Notes under the pieces: generated by a model | What the model was told of the DNA's origin: nothing | What the model saw: only the letters and a program-made list of their open reading frames with translations | Database searches by the model: none | Program-made: the position numbers and the translations under genes | From: Ectobacillus sp. JY-23 | GTDB lineage: Bacteria; Bacillota; Bacilli; Bacillales; Bacillaceae_G | Length of the DNA: 64,000 bases | Assembly (NCBI RefSeq): GCF_023022965.1 | Contig: NZ_CP095462.1 | Location: forward strand, 558,001 to 622,000 | Direction of reading: 5' to 3' | Shown here: positions 35,963 through 45,410 of the stretch, piece after piece | How the letters are laid out: every line of letters starts with the position of its first letter | How positions within the stretch are numbered: the first letter of the stretch is position 1

Positions 35963-35980
35963 TTTTACATATTTGTAAAA
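35963..35980. promoter_or_regulatory. TTTTACA/TGTAAAA palindrome before alkaline phosphatase
   Basis: TTTTACA-TATT-TGTAAAA lies about 85-100 bases upstream of the phosphatase start, in the region where a PhoP-type regulator would bind. Confidence 0.3.
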
Positions 35981-36084
35981 AGTAGTTATATAACATTAAC
36001 AATGAAATAATTTCAACAATTGACGAGCGGGAGACGCCTTTCTTATACTAAAACAAGTCAATCTAACAGAAGCGGGTGAAAGCA

Positions 36085-37149
36085 ATGGATTTTCAAATTA
36101 ATTATCTATCTTTTTACGTTGTTCACGTGGAAGGTAAAGGGGAACAAACAACCAAATACTATAAACATTTTCAAACTCTAGACGAAATAGAATATGAAGC
36201 TAGCCCATTAAAGGACTTTTTAGACGGAGAATTAGCTAAGATCGTAAAACGCAAGGTTGAACGGCATCCAAAGGGGGAGCAAGTACCTACTAAAATTGGA
36301 TATTTTATTACAGAGGAAGGTCATGGATTAGATTCTAACCCGAACTTCAATGTGTTTCAGCGCGTTCGCTATGCAACTACAAAAGAAGCTTTCCAGCTTG
36401 CTAGCGAGATTCTCACTTCTTCTTACACAGACACAAGCGCTGTACGCGGTGGCGTGCTGCTTGTAGCAAGTGCCAAACTGCGCAAATACTTGGATGAGCC
36501 CTTTATGTTTATCATGAAATGTGACTTTGAACCAAAAGTTGCATCTATTTCCGATGAAGCAACACTGATTCGCAACGTCGAAATGGCCATCACAACAAAA
36601 AACATGAAGTCTATCCAATATCCCTACATGCCAGAGGAAGGCATGATGGAGGAGCGTGAGCTAAAAATTCATCAATCCTCTCACGCACGCTATTTTGAGG
36701 ATTTCTTAAAATTCGTCCAGTACGAGCGGTCCATGCCCGAAATTGTCAAAAACCAAGTCATGACCATGGTATATGACCGTATGGAAAACGTCTACGAGGA
36801 AGAAAGCGAAGAACGCCAGCAATTTGAGGAAGCGATGGAAATTTGGTCAGCGAGTCCGAAGCGTGAGATGATGGAACATTTCAGCACAGAAGAAGTCATG
36901 GAAGCAGCGGCGCAGATTGTGGAGTATGCGCCAGAAGTAGAGTTAAAACTAAAGGCGGACCATATTTCTGTGAAAGGCTTGCTGGCGGATTTTGGGGAGC
37001 AGATTCATATCGCGAAAGTGAATGATAAGTATGTGCTGATGATTGAAGCCGATATGCTGACCTTTGAGAAGGGGTTCTCACCGATTGAGTTTTTGAAGCC
37101 GGATGAATTGGAGAAAGTCATGGAGCGGATTGGGAGAAAACGGGGATGA
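36085..37149 (+). CDS. DUF3900 protein, rebuilt by element insertion
   Basis: This 354-residue protein belongs to DUF3900, found in Bacillus; its function is unknown. It has an alpha/beta N-terminal half and an acidic helical region (about 235-275, rich in Glu). From residue 178 onward the gene is duplicated at 52027-52569, 15.4 kb away. The two copies are identical for 399 bp and then diverge, ending in MERIGRKRG here but ISKIAFKTSND in the other. The right copy runs into an ordinary terminator, so it is probably the native 3' end. This gene is then a hybrid whose last part came with the integrative element. GGGTG precedes the ATG at 36085. Confidence 0.8.
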   Translation: MDFQINYLSFYVVHVEGKGEQTTKYYKHFQTLDEIEYEASPLKDFLDGELAKIVKRKVERHPKGEQVPTKIGYFITEEGHGLDSNPNFNVFQRVRYATTKEAFQLASEILTSSYTDTSAVRGGVLLVASAKLRKYLDEPFMFIMKCDFEPKVASISDEATLIRNVEMAITTKNMKSIQYPYMPEEGMMEERELKIHQSSHARYFEDFLKFVQYERSMPEIVKNQVMTMVYDRMENVYEEESEERQQFEEAMEIWSASPKREMMEHFSTEEVMEAAAQIVEYAPEVELKLKADHISVKGLLADFGEQIHIAKVNDKYVLMIEADMLTFEKGFSPIEFLKPDELEKVMERIGRKRG

Positions 37150-37193
37150 GGTAGGGATTTATGAGGGTTTTTGTGAGGATTTTTAGGGGTTTA

Positions 37194-37279
37194 GTGACCG
37201 ATTTAGTGACCAAAAATGTTAGTTTAAAAACGTTGCTACTACAGCGTTTGATGCTTATTTAGTGACCAAAAATGTGACC
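37194..37279 (+). repeat. left GTGACC arm repeats
   Basis: GTGACC occurs at 37194, 37206, 37262 and 37274, that is two pairs with a 12-bp pitch, all in the same orientation and mostly followed by AAAAA. They resemble integrase or excisionase arm sites. Confidence 0.6.
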
Positions 37280-37345
37280 AAAAAATTGCTCTTTAGGTTG
37301 TAAGTGATAGTTTCCCTTTTACAAAAAGAACAAGGGCTTTTCATC

Positions 37346-37383
37346 AAAAAATCCTATCTCCCATAAAGGGGGTAGGATTTTTT
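37346..37383 (+). terminator. terminator after the rebuilt DUF3900 gene
   Basis: AAAATCCTA and TAGGATTTT, with inner TCCC and GGGG, form a stem followed by TTTTTT on the plus strand. Confidence 0.7.
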
Positions 37384-37497
37384 CATTTATTAAGACTACC
37401 AATTACTTATTACAAGATTAATATGTAGTCATTCAAATCCAAAAAATTTAGGTCGTTACTTTTCAAATTTTTTATTTGATTTTAATCTCCCACCCTT

Positions 37498-37695
37498 TTA
37501 TTTCTTTTCAATATTAAATGACTTTATATGATGTTTGAACAAATAAATATCGTTTACAAGGAAAACTGGTGTTGTTACATCCTTAATTTCTTGAGCCAAA
37601 CTATTATGCAAGTGTGACAAGCTCAGTGCAGTAATGGAACTTTTAATTTCTCCAGTGGTTAGTTTAAAAGTAACAATATAATTTTTCTGTAGCAT
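37498..37695 (-). CDS. small element-encoded protein of unknown function
   Basis: I do not recognise this 65-residue protein. It opens MLQKNYIVTFKLTTGEIKS and looks like a small beta-alpha fold without signal peptide. The ATG has a near-perfect AAGGAGGAG ribosome site, which is the main evidence that it is real. It is the leftmost gene inside the integrative element. Confidence 0.55.
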   Translation of the reverse strand: MLQKNYIVTFKLTTGEIKSSITALSLSHLHNSLAQEIKDVTTPVFLVNDIYLFKHHIKSFNIEKK

Positions 37696-37809
37696 ATTTG
37701 CTCCTCCTTAATCTATTAGTAAACTTCATACTCAATAGCTAGATTTTATACACATATTACTATTTAAGATATACCTTTTACATATTCTCAATTTTATTTA
37801 CTGAAAATT

Positions 37810-37847
37810 AAAAAAAAAAAAAAAAACAAATGGGATTAACCATTTGT
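37810..37847 (-). terminator. strong terminator with a 17-base T run
   Basis: On the minus strand ACAAATGG-N6-CCATTTGT is followed by about 17 T residues. It lies downstream of the truncated integrase and the orphan 3' frame. Confidence 0.8.
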
Positions 37848-37866
37848 CTTTTACAATCTTATTAGT

Positions 37867-38046
37867 CTATATAGCCATATTTTTAGATTTATCAAAAAAT
37901 AATCCCAACTTCCAATTATCAACTACCTTAGGTACTAAACATTCATAACCAGCAGAAGCTAGAACAGCATGGTATAATGCAATAAATAAGAGTGTCTGGG
38001 AAAATCCGAATAATACAGTTCCTACAGATAGTGGAATAGTATTATT
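37867..38046 (-). pseudogene. orphan 3' end of a membrane protein gene
   Basis: Directly after the truncated integrase, in another frame, about 58 codons stay open (GFSQTLLFIALYHAVL ... FFDKSKNMAI) and end at a TAG. The sequence looks like the C-terminal membrane helix and tail of an unrelated protein. It has no start of its own and seems to be the far side of a deletion joint. Confidence 0.45.
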
Positions 38047-38866
38047 TTTCGATAAAGTGTTTCTCTTTCAATACGACTGCTCTGTGTTTCTTCAGCTTCG
38101 CTATTGTGGATGCAGGTAATAGTATCTTTCTTAAACTGGATTTCGTCTTTCCTCCAACCAAGAACGTCTTCCCATCATGACTTAACGTTTGGCTAATAGT
38201 TAGATGTCCCTTTTCTAAATCAACATCTTTCCACCGTAACCCTAACAATTCATCTTGTCGCATTCCAGTTACAAGAGCCATATGAAAGACAATAGAGTAC
38301 CTGCTGTCCTGTGCAGCTTTTAAGAATAACTGTACTTCATGTTCATTCCACACAGTTAACTCTTCCTTATCAGCTTTAGGCAACTTCGTTTTAGCTGCAA
38401 CATTTTTAGTAATTAGCTCCAAATCTATCGCATGTTCAAGAGAGTTCCGAATGACTTTGATTATCTTCTCTATTGTCCCTCGCTTTAAACCTTCGTCTCG
38501 TAGCGAATTAACGTAATTTTGCATGTGCAATGATGTTAACTTAGCTAATTTGATATTGCCCAGAGAAGGAATGATACGGCTGTTTAAATACCCTTTCAAC
38601 ACTTTCGCTGTTTGTATGCCAACACTATGCTTCTTTGTATTAAACCAACTCTCCAGATATTCACCATAAAGTAGCTTACTAGGTTCTACATATATTCCAA
38701 TATGAACTTCTGAGAGTAGCTTTGTTAAAGAATTTTCTGCTTCTTTTTTGGTAGTGAATCCCCTCTTCTTCTTTTGCTTTCTTTTACCTGTTAAAGGGTC
38801 AATACCAACATCTACAATATAAAAATACTTTCCTGTTCTCTTATCTTTTTTGACGCTTCCTTTCAT
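38042..38866 (-). pseudogene. truncated tyrosine integrase
   Basis: About 274 residues of a phage-type tyrosine recombinase remain: AP2-like DNA-binding start (MKGSVKKDKRTGKYF), SAM-like core-binding domain, and the first catalytic arginine in VTGMRQDELLGLRW. The reading stops soon after KLKKHRAVVLKEKHF, so the HxxR box and the nucleophilic tyrosine are lost. It is related to but not the same as the intact integrase at 50834, so it probably belonged to an earlier resident of this site. AAGGAGG precedes the ATG. Confidence 0.85.
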
Positions 38867-39238
38867 CGTTAAGAGCCTCCTTGGAGTCCTTAACTGTGCT
38901 GTATATGATAGTTTTATTATAACGGATAATAGGTAGCTTTTACTAAAATATTTATCCATATTATTCAATGGAAGGTTACAATTCACCCTCTTTACAATCC
39001 AAATTTTACAAAGGTTAATAGCATTGGTAAACGTATTATATTAATGAGGTAGATGTAAAAATGGTAAACAAGAGTACTAGAAAAAAGGTTATTTGCTATA
39101 AGATAAAAATAATGGAGTTTTTCTAATTTATCTTTATTCTCTTTCAACTAAATGTCCTATTTGCGAGTCATATCAACTGAATATCAATTATATATTTATT
39201 ATCGCTTATTAATCGCTTTCAACATCTCAAGCATTTCT

Positions 39239-39457
39239 TTAAACTGTAGCTTTCTGCTCATTCTTCCTGCAAATGAGTGTTCTTTTAGTAATGCCCGTCA
39301 TGGCTTCAACTTCCTTATCTGTTTAGTTCTCAAGCAGTTGCAAAGCCTGCCTTACTTGTAGCTTTGTATATTTTTTCGGCTTGTCTTTTTGGAAATCATT
39401 CCGCTCTTGATTTCCCTACCATAATGTGTACCAATTGATACCATTTATTTTTGGTTC
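39239..39457 (-). pseudogene. degenerate recombinase-like gene with stop codons
   Basis: On the minus strand a frame with two internal stops reads DKPKKYTKLQVRQALQLLEN then TDKEVEAMTGITKRTL. This resembles the C-terminal linker and helix-turn-helix of serine resolvases. No intact gene can be drawn. Otherwise the 38870-39650 gap shows nothing. Confidence 0.35.
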
Positions 39458-39581
39458 ACCTCAATTATGAACCTTTGAATTTCCCCTCTGAGTATTTTTC
39501 TATGAAGACAATTTAGCCTTTCTGACTATTATTGTAAGCCTTATTTCAGCGTTATCTTAAATAATATTAAGACTTTAATAA

Positions 39582-39613
39582 ATAAAGCCACTCAAGTATA
39601 TTCTTAAGCGGCT
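39582..39613 (-). terminator. terminator of the ATPase-nuclease cluster
   Basis: Imperfect stem AGCC-CT-AAG with CTT-AG-GGCT followed by TTTATTT on the minus strand, just after the ATPase gene. Confidence 0.55.
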
Positions 39614-39652
39614 CATAAAAATTATATTATTCTTTTAAGATACAATAGATAT

Positions 39653-41770
39653 TTAGATTTCAGACCTCTCTCTACCTATAATATTAATTTCTTTTAATTT
39701 TAACACCGTATTATGCATTAATTCATAGCTATACGGTTTTCCACCACTTCTACGAAGATATCCAGCTTCGGATAGTTCTTTACACCTCCAAGCTACAAAT
39801 GAAGTTGTTCTGTCTATTTCTTCAGCTATCATACCTGCAATTATTTTAGAAGCTGGATTATCGTTAGTTAACAAATGGATTGTTTGTAAAATTTCAATTT
39901 CTTCCTTAGTCCAGATTGCATTTTCAAATTGACTTTCTGTTATCTTTAAAAGTTTATCATCATACTGAACTTGACATTTTCCATTTTCACAAGACATACA
40001 TTTCATTTTGAATTTCTCGAATAACTCTAAATTATCTATTGAATACTTTGCTTTACAATCCTTACAAACTATTTGTTTACTTTCCTTTAAGCAATCAAAT
40101 ATAAAACTTGAATAATCAAAAGCTCTCTGTTGGAAAAATTTAGAATCCTTATTTTCTGGCTTCCCATATAGTATTTTTTCATGAAAACAGAGACCAAAAT
40201 CAAAAGCGTATAATATATTAGTAGTATTTTTCATACTACCTCTAGCTCTACCTTTTGCAGCTAGTTCATTAATTTTATGTATAAATCCATTAAACTCTAA
40301 AGAAGCAAGTACGTTATCTAAATCTGGCTGAATAGTAAAATGACTTGTCGGAACAGCCAATAAATCTACAAAATATGAATTATCTAAATTGCTAAGAGAA
40401 TATTTATTTTCTTGCGCATATTGTACCAGTGAGTTAAGTAGGTTTTCCTGTACATGGATATCCACCTTATCATCAAAAACTCCTTTAGTTCCCTTAGAAT
40501 GCTTATTCTTTGAAAAATAACTAAGCGTATGGTCAAGATAATATTTCTCTATTGCTTGTTCTATAGCAAAACGATTAATTTTTTTCCCTTGCGAAACATG
40601 GGAGAGCCAACAATTATACAATACATGACCCAATACACGTACAATATTCATAGAACTTCGGAACAATAACCTGTAATATTCATCTAAACTTAAAAGCTTT
40701 ACATCAAAGTAATCCTCTACTCTATTTTTACAAAAATATGTTATTCTATTTTCAATTATTCTTCGAGTATAACTTGTAGCTAATTTCTCAGTACTCACAA
40801 TATTCTCTTGCTTATATATATCAAACATATCTATACTTACCAAATCATACTTCCCTACATCTAAATCTCCAAAGTATATTCTATTTGGATAAGCTGCAAT
40901 TTTTAAAACAATATACTCTTTACCCAAATGATAAAGAGGACTTACAATTACATCAACAAAAGAAACCATATCAATTTTTTCTAACTCAGAAAAGTCATCA
41001 ATGAATATAAACAATTTTCCTCTATTACATATTTTTAAAATTTCTTGTATTGAACTCACTACATCTTTAAGATTAAAATACCTTGCTAGAATATTTGAAG
41101 AACTTACCTCGTAACTATCAGAACTTTTATTACTTATTCTAGCACTTAAACTTTGCAATGCAGCTTTAATCTCTGCTAATGATTCGTGTGTTTCTTTTGT
41201 TGTTGTATTCTGACTTATAGCTTTACTAATATTAATCAGCTCTGGATTTTCAATTATATTATCTAGTTTATTTAGAGCATTTTGTAGCTTTTTATCCCTA
41301 AAATAGTTATTTATCTTCTCAAAGAAACCGTTGTTTTCCTTTTTCAACTCTTCTATCAGACTCTGTTTAAAGGTTTTCAAAAAATTCCTTATCAACAATA
41401 GTCTTCTTAACTCACTATCATTTAGAACCCCACTTAACTCCGTTAAATCTATTCCTATATTCTCAACCTTAGAGGATTCATGAACTGCTTTAGCATTAAT
41501 ATAAACCGACAAATCTTCTTTAACTTTATGTATCTGGCTTTGAGAATAAGCAAAAATAGTCGATTTGCCAGTTCCTCTTCTCCCAACTATAAAAGTTGTT
41601 CTAGGTGAAGCCATCTGACTATACACTCCATAACTTGGTAGCAAATCAACATATAAATTATCTATATGATTGTTTCTTTCATTTGCTCCATCTATAGCAA
41701 AATCACTATTATTTATTCTATGGTATAACTTTAAAGTTTCTACAGCTTTTCTAAATCCTAAAGAATCCAA
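39653..41770 (-). CDS. P-loop (ORC/CDC6-like AAA) ATPase with zinc ribbon and winged helix
   Basis: This 705-residue protein has a Walker A motif at 63-71 (GRRGTGKST) and a Walker B with hydrophobic strand and paired aspartates (LFIFIDDFSEL, near 255). The rest of the N-terminal half is helical. A four-cysteine zinc ribbon lies at about 585-615 (CKDC and CMSC), and the last 60 residues look like a winged helix (IDRTTSFVAWRCKEL). The layout suits a DNA- or end-sensing ATPase of the ORC/CDC6-like group seen in defence islands. The TTG start has GGGAGGGG six bases upstream. It is last in a run of four same-strand genes with three nucleases, so it may power or gate them. Confidence 0.65.
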   Translation of the reverse strand: MDSLGFRKAVETLKLYHRINNSDFAIDGANERNNHIDNLYVDLLPSYGVYSQMASPRTTFIVGRRGTGKSTIFAYSQSQIHKVKEDLSVYINAKAVHESSKVENIGIDLTELSGVLNDSELRRLLLIRNFLKTFKQSLIEELKKENNGFFEKINNYFRDKKLQNALNKLDNIIENPELINISKAISQNTTTKETHESLAEIKAALQSLSARISNKSSDSYEVSSSNILARYFNLKDVVSSIQEILKICNRGKLFIFIDDFSELEKIDMVSFVDVIVSPLYHLGKEYIVLKIAAYPNRIYFGDLDVGKYDLVSIDMFDIYKQENIVSTEKLATSYTRRIIENRITYFCKNRVEDYFDVKLLSLDEYYRLLFRSSMNIVRVLGHVLYNCWLSHVSQGKKINRFAIEQAIEKYYLDHTLSYFSKNKHSKGTKGVFDDKVDIHVQENLLNSLVQYAQENKYSLSNLDNSYFVDLLAVPTSHFTIQPDLDNVLASLEFNGFIHKINELAAKGRARGSMKNTTNILYAFDFGLCFHEKILYGKPENKDSKFFQQRAFDYSSFIFDCLKESKQIVCKDCKAKYSIDNLELFEKFKMKCMSCENGKCQVQYDDKLLKITESQFENAIWTKEEIEILQTIHLLTNDNPASKIIAGMIAEEIDRTTSFVAWRCKELSEAGYLRRSGGKPYSYELMHNTVLKLKEINIIGRERSEI

Positions 41771-41845
41771 TTAATTCCCCTCCCATAAATAATAATACTA
41801 CTACCCAATTAATAATATCAAAATTTTATTAATACATAATTAATT

Positions 41846-42265
41846 TTAAATTGCCCTCCATTTTTTATACTTTGGATTGAGCAAGTACGAAAGTAAATGT
41901 TCTGTTAATTCTCTTTCTTCTTTTTCTTCAATTTCCAACCAGAATATTGTCATAACGCCTTGGTCATTTTGAAAAAAAGTATCTCTTCTACTTACGGAAT
42001 TTACTTTTGATAACTTGTTGTAGTGACTTTGTATTCTTGATTTCAGAGGGCTTCCTTTGCCTACATAAAGTACTTCATCTGCTTCATTTCTATATACATA
42101 AATTCCTTTCTTATCCTTCACATTTAACTCTATAATCTCTAAGTTATTTTGTCTTTCTTGGTTACTTTTCGGTTTTACTTGGATAAACTGAAATGAATTC
42201 CACAATGGTGTTGTTAATGGATAATATGCTTTTTTCTTTAATAGTTCTTCAATGTCCCTTTTCAT
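41846..42265 (-). CDS. GIY-YIG nuclease domain protein
   Basis: This 139-residue protein contains a GIY-YIG fold: GIY at 54-56, YVG at 67-69 (VLYVGKG), the catalytic arginine R77 (LKSRIQSH) and an acidic region EEKEERELTEHLL that holds the glutamate. The N-terminal 50 residues are a separate helical part. GIY-YIG domains nick or cut DNA. It is too short to be UvrC or a typical homing enzyme with a DNA-binding tail, so a partner may supply specificity. AGGAAG precedes the ATG; the HNH gene ends only 11 bases upstream. Confidence 0.8.
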   Translation of the reverse strand: MKRDIEELLKKKAYYPLTTPLWNSFQFIQVKPKSNQERQNNLEIIELNVKDKKGIYVYRNEADEVLYVGKGSPLKSRIQSHYNKLSKVNSVSRRDTFFQNDQGVMTIFWLEIEEKEERELTEHLLSYLLNPKYKKWRAI

Positions 42266-42276
42266 ATTTCTGCTTC

Positions 42277-43005
42277 CTAAGATTGATTAATAAGTATTAG
42301 CTTTAATTCCTCAACCGTTAATACATCATCTTTCAATCTATGTATCATTCTATGGCAGTTCGAGCAAACAGATACAAGGTCTTCCTTAGGATTAATAACA
42401 ATCTCTTTACCTATGGTACTTAACGGTTTAACATGATGTACCTCAATAAAATCCTTCCCTCGCTCACCATAAATTTCTTCAAAATTGAACCCACAAGCAA
42501 CACAACTTAGACCATGAATTTCAATTGCCTTTTTTCTATTTTCTGGATTTCTTTCATATCGCTTTCCATAATACTCTTTAACCGTCCCATCAGTATAAAA
42601 ATTTTCTTCTTCAGCCTTTTCCGATTCAATATCATCGACTATAACCTCTTTCAAACTACGACTCTGCACTCTTTGATTAATAAGCCTATAAAGACACTGA
42701 ATCACTAAGCTAAAATCGGATTCTTGTCCTTCTAGTATATTTATAACTTCATGAATGTCTTTTCCACTGAAAATACCTTTATGAACACTTTTTAACCCAA
42801 TAAAGTGTAATATACCCATAGCTTGATAACCACGACTTTCATCTGGATTTAAACCTATAACATGTTCATCAATCCAGCGGTGACTTTCTGAATTAAATAG
42901 ATATTCATAAACCACCCTTTCCCTAACAGAATCTGTGTAAAGGCTATATTCCCTTTTCCGTTGCACTGGTTCGAGATGTGGTACACTTATTTTAGAAATT
43001 GGCAT
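42277..43005 (-). CDS. HNH endonuclease, McrA-like
   Basis: About 242 residues. The C-terminal HNH/zinc-finger module (about 165-225) has CVACGFNF, then EVHHVKPLS, then the asparagine in NPKEDLVSVC and CSNCHRMIH, a complete catalytic and zinc set. The N-terminal part is helical and unrecognised; it could recognise a DNA mark. HNH proteins of this kind are frequent type IV restriction enzymes. The ATG at 43005 fits GGGGTG spacing better than a GTG at 43017. It lies between the GIY-YIG and EVE-HNH genes. Confidence 0.82.
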   Translation of the reverse strand: MPISKISVPHLEPVQRKREYSLYTDSVRERVVYEYLFNSESHRWIDEHVIGLNPDESRGYQAMGILHFIGLKSVHKGIFSGKDIHEVINILEGQESDFSLVIQCLYRLINQRVQSRSLKEVIVDDIESEKAEEENFYTDGTVKEYYGKRYERNPENRKKAIEIHGLSCVACGFNFEEIYGERGKDFIEVHHVKPLSTIGKEIVINPKEDLVSVCSNCHRMIHRLKDDVLTVEELKLILINQS

Positions 43006-43083
43006 TTGTCTAAGCACCCCAATGATTATTTTATATTTGTTAAACCTTAAGCCGTTTATTATTAATGGAAAGACAATTCATTA

Positions 43084-44391
43084 TCATTTGTAATTGGCTT
43101 TAAATACATTATCACAATGCCAGTTCATATATTGCCGTTGACTCTCACTTATATTAATCCTCATATCTTCGTTGATATTTAGAAAAACCTTCGTTGCTTC
43201 ATTTAAGCTTTCCGAAATCAAAATTCCTCCATCATCACCAAAACTAATATAGCCCTTATCAAATAAAGCATCATGATTTGGACACAGCAGCAATCCATTA
43301 TTAACATCTAAGCGCTCCTGATTACTCGATTGACTCCATGGTTTGATATGGCTCGCTACTAAGAACTGCTCATCTGAAACCCCACATAATCCACATTTCT
43401 TTTCTCTTGTTAAGAGAGCCTTTTTAAAAACTGATTGACCAATTCTGGACTTGATGACTCGTTCTTTTTCAGTATCTGTTATTTCAAGGTTTATAGAAGC
43501 TTCAATATCACTGGAAACTTGATTTCTAAGTTCATCGTGAAAACTATTTTTAGACTCCCATAACCCCTGAAGTTCAATTGCATGCTTCTTCGATAATAAA
43601 TAGTTTGTCTGCTGCCGAAGTCTTAAAATAAGCAATTCCTTTAAGATAGGGTGTTCAAGCAAGGAAAGTCTACTTATAAACTCCGCTCCAATCCTAACCT
43701 CAAGAACTTCTAATTTCACAGCTAGGTAAGCGTTCTTCCAATCGTCTGTGTACCAATACTCCTGCGCATCGCTGTCATCTGCCTTTTCGAGAGGTAAGCT
43801 CACTATCCTACATGCTGCTATGATACCTCCTGTCCCCCTTTTCCCTCCGTCAGACCTCCACAAAAATACATTATCATTTATCTGTATTTTATCAGCGAAA
43901 TATTCTTGTCTTAATGACCACCAAATGTATTTATGGTTGCTAATATAGTTATTAATATCAAAAATACTAGGGTTCCCTTGAAATATCCATGTTTGCTGTC
44001 CTTGGGATACTTCCACATTTTTAAAAGTACCATTTTTCAATTCAATATTATTAACTTTCAAATACGCCTCTAGATTTCTATGTAATTCAACATTTGTATC
44101 TTTAACCCAAACATTCCCATTTGGTCTATCTTCTTTATAATGAACCATTGTTGCTTTATTTAGTTTAAAAATTAAAGGGTCATGGCTAATAAGCCATTCA
44201 AACGCACTATTTTTAGCTGCTGTTAGACCTTCGTGATAACTTTCCTCAATAATTGAATGATTTCTTAACAAAGTTAACTTATATCTCCTATCTCCTAGTT
44301 TAGCAGTAATAATATAATACTCGGTTTCTTCCCCCCTCCCTTTAACATATTCTTGATTTGCAAAACTTTTATTATACTTATCTACATCCAT
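43084..44391 (-). CDS. EVE-HNH modification-dependent endonuclease
   Basis: This 435-residue protein has an unassigned N-terminal domain (1-125), an EVE/PUA-like domain at about 133-260 (TWIFQGNPSIFDI, YIWWSLRQEY, DNVFLWRSDGG, GIIAACRIVS) and a C-terminal HNH at 333-382. The latter has C333, C336, H348 (ASHIKPW), N365, C370 and H373. EVE domains flip and read modified cytosines, and EVE-HNH proteins are type IV restriction enzymes against modified phage DNA. The extra N-terminal domain is not usual. GGAGGTG precedes the ATG. It is the first gene of the four-gene run. Confidence 0.85.
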   Translation of the reverse strand: MDVDKYNKSFANQEYVKGRGEETEYYIITAKLGDRRYKLTLLRNHSIIEESYHEGLTAAKNSAFEWLISHDPLIFKLNKATMVHYKEDRPNGNVWVKDTNVELHRNLEAYLKVNNIELKNGTFKNVEVSQGQQTWIFQGNPSIFDINNYISNHKYIWWSLRQEYFADKIQINDNVFLWRSDGGKRGTGGIIAACRIVSLPLEKADDSDAQEYWYTDDWKNAYLAVKLEVLEVRIGAEFISRLSLLEHPILKELLILRLRQQTNYLLSKKHAIELQGLWESKNSFHDELRNQVSSDIEASINLEITDTEKERVIKSRIGQSVFKKALLTREKKCGLCGVSDEQFLVASHIKPWSQSSNQERLDVNNGLLLCPNHDALFDKGYISFGDDGGILISESLNEATKVFLNINEDMRINISESQRQYMNWHCDNVFKANYK

Positions 44392-44778
44392 GTAATTTCA
44401 CCTCCATTTACCAATTCTCACCTTTCTAGAACACCAGCACTATTTCTTGCACCATGCAATAATATTTGTCTTTTTCTTTTTGTATAAATTACTAACCCTA
44501 TTACCATCCCATATCCTTATAAAGAAATTTCTAACATATAAGTAAATTGTACCATAGTAATAATTAGCTAGGCATTATATTTTTAATTCGTAATTATATA
44601 AATATATCAATTAAAAGATGTCGGGTATTTATGCTCATCTTACTCATACCATTCTTTTACTGTCTGATAGCTCTTCATCGTTTCGGATTATTTGTGACGT
44701 GTGGATGAGGGTACATAGGGTGTACTCTCACAATGCCCCCCTTAAAAATGTGGAAATATCCCCCTTATTCTCAGCATG
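44392..44778. other. gene-free stretch with element-internal repeat
   Basis: No gene is seen. At 44697-44770 a sequence of the form GTGTGGATGA ... ATGTGGAAA ... CCCCCT occurs that is echoed at 46628-46702. The promoter of the nuclease cluster must lie near 44400-44560. Confidence 0.35.
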
Positions 44779-44810
44779 AAGAAAGAGACACCATAGGGAA
44801 CCTCTTTCTT
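44779..44810 (-). terminator. terminator of the resolvase gene
   Basis: AAGAAAGAG and CTCTTTCTT pair across a 14-base loop at the end of the resolvase gene. Confidence 0.6.
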
Positions 44811-45372
44811 AACTTTCATTTTTTTGTTTAATTAACTTGTCTAGTGTAGGTCTCGATACCCCTAGTTCCTTTGCAAGCTGCGACTTTGACACTTCTCGAT
44901 TCATATATCTTTGGTAATGCTTGTCAAAGTCTGGTATTGATACTTCTTTTCGTCCTTTGTACTTTCCTTCTGCTTTAGCTATCGCAATACCCTCACGCTG
45001 CCTTTCGAGCATATTTTCACGCTCGAAATCGTTAATAGCACTAATCATCTTTAACATTAGTCTGCCTGTTGCCGTTGAAGTGTCAATGTTCTCTTTAATT
45101 GATACTAGTTGAACTCCTTTTAGCTCTAATCGCTCGACCAGTTCCAATAAGTCTTTTGTAGAGCGTGCTAATCTTGAGAAGTCTGCAACATAGATTGTAT
45201 CTCCTTCTCTCGCAAAGTCTAGCATCTCTTGTAGTTTTGGTCTGTCTGCATTCTTGGCTGATACCTTCTCTTGATAAACCCTATCTATCTTGTACTGCTT
45301 CATCGCTTCGACTTGTCTTGCTTCGTTCTGTTCAACTGTCGATACTCTGATGTATGCTATGTTCACGTTCAT
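44809..45372 (-). CDS. serine recombinase (resolvase/invertase)
   Basis: This 187-residue small serine recombinase has the catalytic serine S11 in YIRVSTVEQN, the DFSRLARS arginines, the GRLMLKMI helix and a C-terminal helix-turn-helix (SKSQLAKELGVSRPTLDKL). Enzymes of this size resolve or invert DNA at sites usually placed beside the gene. A cluster of TGTAAATTTACA-like repeats lies directly upstream. An AAAGGGA ribosome site supports the ATG at 45372 or GTG at 45366; a longer frame to 45444 lacks one. It could also serve a transposon now lost. Confidence 0.88.
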   Translation of the reverse strand: MNVNIAYIRVSTVEQNEARQVEAMKQYKIDRVYQEKVSAKNADRPKLQEMLDFAREGDTIYVADFSRLARSTKDLLELVERLELKGVQLVSIKENIDTSTATGRLMLKMISAINDFERENMLERQREGIAIAKAEGKYKGRKEVSIPDFDKHYQRYMNREVSKSQLAKELGVSRPTLDKLIKQKNES

Positions 45373-45410
45373 CGTCCCTTTCGTGTTATCTGATGAATCA
45401 AAAATAGCAT

